From Planctomycetota bacterium (lineage in GTDB: Bacteria > Planctomycetota > UBA1135 > GCA-002686595): a stretch of 64,000 nt of DNA. The stretch lies in the NCBI GenBank assembly GCA_026692665.1, contig JAPLOF010000025.1, positions 31,944 through 95,943 on the forward strand. The letters run 5' to 3'. Every line of letters starts with the position of its first letter. The stretch's first letter is position 1. Below the pieces are notes generated by a model. That model searched no databases and was not told the origin of the DNA. It was given only the letters and a program-made list of their open reading frames with translations. Below, piece by piece: positions 61,347-64,000 of this stretch. Both the position numbers and the translations under genes were made by a program.

Positions 61347-63944
61347 GTGAACCCGACCTCGCTCGTGAAGACTGCTCGCCAAGCGGAGCCCCAGACTGAC
61401 GTGGATGCCCTCGTCGAACTCGAGTCGCTCGCCCCTCCGGCCGACCTGCCGGACCCGGACCTGACCGAGAACGCGACGACCGTCCTCGCGAAGCGCTACC
61501 TCAAGAAGGACCCGAACACCGGCAAGGTGTGCGAGACGCCGCGCGAGCTCTTCTGGCGCGTGGCCGCGCACATCGCGAAGGCCGAGATGTCGTTCCCGGG
61601 TGGGTCGGCCGTGAAGGCGCTGGCCGTCGCGCGCGAGTTCTACGGCCTGATGGCGAAGCGCCAGTTCATGCCGAACAGCCCGACGCTCATGAACGCGGGC
61701 CGCGAGATGGGGATGCTGTCGGCCTGCTTCGTGCTGCCGGTCGAGGACTCGATCGAGGGGATCTTCGATTCGATCAAGGCGACGGCGCTGATCCAGAAGG
61801 CTGGCGGCGGGACGGGCTTCAGCTTCTCGCGCCTGCGCCCGCAAGGGGACCTCGTGCGCAGCTCGGGCGGCACGACGGAAGGCCCGCTGTCCTTCATCCA
61901 GGTGTTCTCGAAGGCGACCGACGCCATCCAGCAGGGCGCGTTCCGCCGCGGCGCGAACATGGGCATCCTGCGCGTCGACCACCCCGACATCGTCCGCTTC
62001 ATCACGATGAAGGACGACCTCGGGATGCTCACGAACTACAACGTGTCGATCACGGTGACGAACCGCTTCATCCACGAGCTGCGTTCGAAGCCCGAGACCA
62101 TCCACCAGGTCATGAACCCGCGGACCAAGCAGTGGTCCAAGCTGGAGAAGCGTGACGCTCAGGACAAGCCCACGGGAGCCTTCTGGGCCGTCGGCGAGAT
62201 CTGGGACATGATCGTCGAGCACGCGTGGCGCACCGGCGAGCCGGGCGTCGTGTTCATCGATCGCATCAACGAGAAGAACCCGATCAAGAACGTCGGCCTC
62301 ATCGAGGCCACGAACCCCTGCGGCGAGCAGCCGCTGCACCCGTACGACTCGTGCAACCTGGGTTCGATCAACCTGGGCGTGCTCGTGAACGGCGACGGCA
62401 AGGACGCGCGGTTCGACTGGGATCGCTACAAGGCGATCATCCACTCGACGACGCGCTTCCTGGACAACGTCATCGAGGTGAACCGCTACCCGCTGCCGCA
62501 GATCGACAACATGTCGAAGACGACGCGGCGCATCGGGCTGGGCGTGATGGGCTTCGCCGACGCGCTCTACAAGCTGGGCATCGCCTACAACTCGCAGGAA
62601 GGCCTGGCCTTCGGCGAACGTGTGATGCAGGTGATGAACGAGGAGTCCCACCTCGCGAGCGAGTTCCTGGCCGAGGAACGCGGCGTGTTCCCGGCCTGGG
62701 AAGGATCGGACTGGGAGCGCCTCGGCCGCAAGCTGCGCAACAGCTACACGACGACCGTCGCGCCCACGGGCACGATCTCGATCATCGCGAACTGCTCGGG
62801 CGGCATCGAACCGATGTTCAGCCTGGCCTTCATCCGGCAGGTGATGAAGGACGAGAAGGGCAAGCCCACGGTGATGCGCGAGGTCAACTACGTGTTCGAC
62901 CAGATGTCGCGCCAGCGCGGCTTCTACTCGGACGCGATGATCGACGACATCGTCGAGAAGGGCACGCTGCACCACCGCACGGACGTCCCCGACGACGTGC
63001 GCCGTGTGTTCGTGACCGCGCACGACATCACGCCGTACTGGCACATGAAGATGCAGTCGGCCTTCCAGCGCCACTGCGACAGCTCGATCAGCAAGACGAT
63101 CAACTTCCCGCACGAAGCGACGGCCGACGACGTGCGCCAGATTTTCGAGATGGCGATCGACGAGGACGTGAAGGGCGTGACCGTCTACCGCGACGGCTGC
63201 CGCGACATGCAGCCGATGGCGCTCTCGGGCTCGACGAAGCGCAAGGACGAGGCCGCGCCGGCGCCGGTTCCTGCTCCGAAGGTGGAGCCGGTTGGCCTGC
63301 GCATGACCATCAACGAGATGGGCCAGGAGGAGCTGAACCCGGTCAAGCTGCCGGAGATCATGCCGTCCCTGCGCATCCGTCAGATGACGCCGTTCGGCAA
63401 TATGCACGTGAAGGTGTCGGTCGACCCGATCTCCTGCCGCGAGCGCGAAGTCTTCGCACAGCTCGGCAAGGGCGGCGACGTCGCCAACTCCGACCTCGAG
63501 GCGATCTGCCGCATCCTGTCGCTGTGGCTGCGCAGCAACGGGTCGCTCAAGATGGCGATGAAGCAACTCGAGGGCATCGGCTCGAGCCTCTCCGTGCCGA
63601 CGAAGGACGGGCGCATCATGTCGCTCGCCGACGGGCTGGCGACGGCGCTCAGCCGCTACCTGCAGGCGAAGGAGCAGAACGGTCTGCACGCGCTGCTGCT
63701 CGGCACCGCGTCGCCCGACCTCGACAAGACGGGCTACTATAAGGCTTCCGAAGCGGCGAACGCCGCCGCGGCGGCTCACGTGGCGCAGTCGGCGGCGGCC
63801 GCACCGGCCCCGATGGCGGCCAAGCCGGCGAGCACGCCGCGCAACGTGGCGCAGTACAAGCTGAAGTGCCCGAGCTGCGACGGCGTCCTCTCGTTCGAAG
63901 AGGGCTGCGTGAAGTGCCACGCGTGCGGTTTCAGCCAGTGCTGA
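61347..63944 (+). CDS. nrdJ: Adenosylcobalamin-dependent (class II) ribonucleotide reductase
   Basis: 865 aa, GTG start preceded by GGAAGAG. It reduces ribonucleotides to deoxyribonucleotides with a B12-derived thiyl radical. Visible: NSPTLMNAGREMGMLSACFV (first redox Cys), GGGTGFSFSRLRP, the active-site NPCGEQ...DSCNLGSINLG, and VAPTGTISIIANCSGGIEP. About 200 C-terminal residues carry an Ala-rich linker and a zinc-ribbon-like tail with CPSCDG and CVKCHACGFSQC, the latter holding cysteines that may reload the active site. No oxygen-dependent nrdAB is present in the window. Consistent with growth in both oxic and anoxic conditions. Confidence 0.96.
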   Translation: MNPTSLVKTARQAEPQTDVDALVELESLAPPADLPDPDLTENATTVLAKRYLKKDPNTGKVCETPRELFWRVAAHIAKAEMSFPGGSAVKALAVAREFYGLMAKRQFMPNSPTLMNAGREMGMLSACFVLPVEDSIEGIFDSIKATALIQKAGGGTGFSFSRLRPQGDLVRSSGGTTEGPLSFIQVFSKATDAIQQGAFRRGANMGILRVDHPDIVRFITMKDDLGMLTNYNVSITVTNRFIHELRSKPETIHQVMNPRTKQWSKLEKRDAQDKPTGAFWAVGEIWDMIVEHAWRTGEPGVVFIDRINEKNPIKNVGLIEATNPCGEQPLHPYDSCNLGSINLGVLVNGDGKDARFDWDRYKAIIHSTTRFLDNVIEVNRYPLPQIDNMSKTTRRIGLGVMGFADALYKLGIAYNSQEGLAFGERVMQVMNEESHLASEFLAEERGVFPAWEGSDWERLGRKLRNSYTTTVAPTGTISIIANCSGGIEPMFSLAFIRQVMKDEKGKPTVMREVNYVFDQMSRQRGFYSDAMIDDIVEKGTLHHRTDVPDDVRRVFVTAHDITPYWHMKMQSAFQRHCDSSISKTINFPHEATADDVRQIFEMAIDEDVKGVTVYRDGCRDMQPMALSGSTKRKDEAAPAPVPAPKVEPVGLRMTINEMGQEELNPVKLPEIMPSLRIRQMTPFGNMHVKVSVDPISCREREVFAQLGKGGDVANSDLEAICRILSLWLRSNGSLKMAMKQLEGIGSSLSVPTKDGRIMSLADGLATALSRYLQAKEQNGLHALLLGTASPDLDKTGYYKASEAANAAAAAHVAQSAAAAPAPMAAKPASTPRNVAQYKLKCPSCDGVLSFEEGCVKCHACGFSQC

Positions 63945-64000
63945 GGTCGCCGCGGTAGCGGTCGGCAGGGCGGTTGTACGGAGCCAGGCTCGACTCCGCC

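Noticed and set aside
63945..64000. Possible tRNA or repeat at the right edge
   Set aside because: It contains GAGCCAGGC like the repeat family, but the sequence is cut by the window end and no cloverleaf can be drawn.

Overview
The window is a gene-dense, very GC-rich bacterial chromosomal segment centred on the replication origin neighbourhood. dnaA, dnaN, a dciA-type helicase-loader gene and gyrB lie in one minus-strand block at about 3.5-9.9 kb. parA lies at about 15 kb, and parB at about 24 kb is followed at once by a perfect parS palindrome. The most likely source is a member of the Planctomycetota, probably one of its GC-rich, poorly studied branches. This is an inference from several clade-type features: an ECF sigma factor fused through one membrane helix to a large extracytoplasmic region; a secreted protein with the YCFGD...CPCG C-terminal cassette; envelope proteins carrying detached type II secretion domains; and a GyrA with a non-standard quinolone-region sequence. 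No rRNA, tRNA, CRISPR array or transposase gene was seen.

Layout. 0-3.3 kb: the 3' end of fmt, a catalytically degenerate rsmB paralogue, a lectin-like lipoprotein and a stand-alone GspE/MshE N-terminal domain. 3.5-11.5 kb: gyrB, dciA, dnaN, a 0.7 kb candidate origin, dnaA and a cysteine desulfurase. 11.6-18.8 kb: a secreted cassette protein, then a five-gene minus-strand run pyrF-bshC-bshB1-parA-bshA that carries all three classes of bacillithiol biosynthesis gene. 19-25 kb: hemW, a primary-type sigma factor, a protein ending in an HPr domain, a phosphoesterase/membrane-protein pair, parB and parS. 25-33.3 kb: a membrane-anchored cyclophilin, two large exported proteins, an acyltransferase, a DUF72 protein and a GT2 glycosyltransferase. 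33.3-38.8 kb: a gene remnant beside an AT-rich palindrome, cystathionine beta-synthase, a Rieske protein, rnhC, dapF and an M48 membrane protease. 39-45.5 kb: a large PIG-L deacetylase, an SSS transporter, a DUF2911 protein and truA. 45.5-52 kb: the sigma-membrane-carboxypeptidase-regulatory fusion, a flavin reductase, gyrA and yqeY. 52-64 kb: a YhaO/YhaN (Mre11/Rad50-like) pair, an acyl-CoA synthetase (ADP-forming type), murJ and a class II (B12) ribonucleotide reductase.

Many adjacent genes overlap by 3-4 bases (ATGA, GTGA or TTGA junctions), which supports the chosen starts and suggests translational coupling. Non-coding regions carry long hairpins that look like bidirectional terminators between convergent genes. 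They also hold three unusual repeats: a 43-bp perfect inverted repeat with a diverged relative 29 kb away, a 139-bp element with 28-bp terminal inverted repeats, and a 28-bp AT-rich palindrome next to a truncated gene. Coding assignments rest on protein families recognised by eye; no database search was run.
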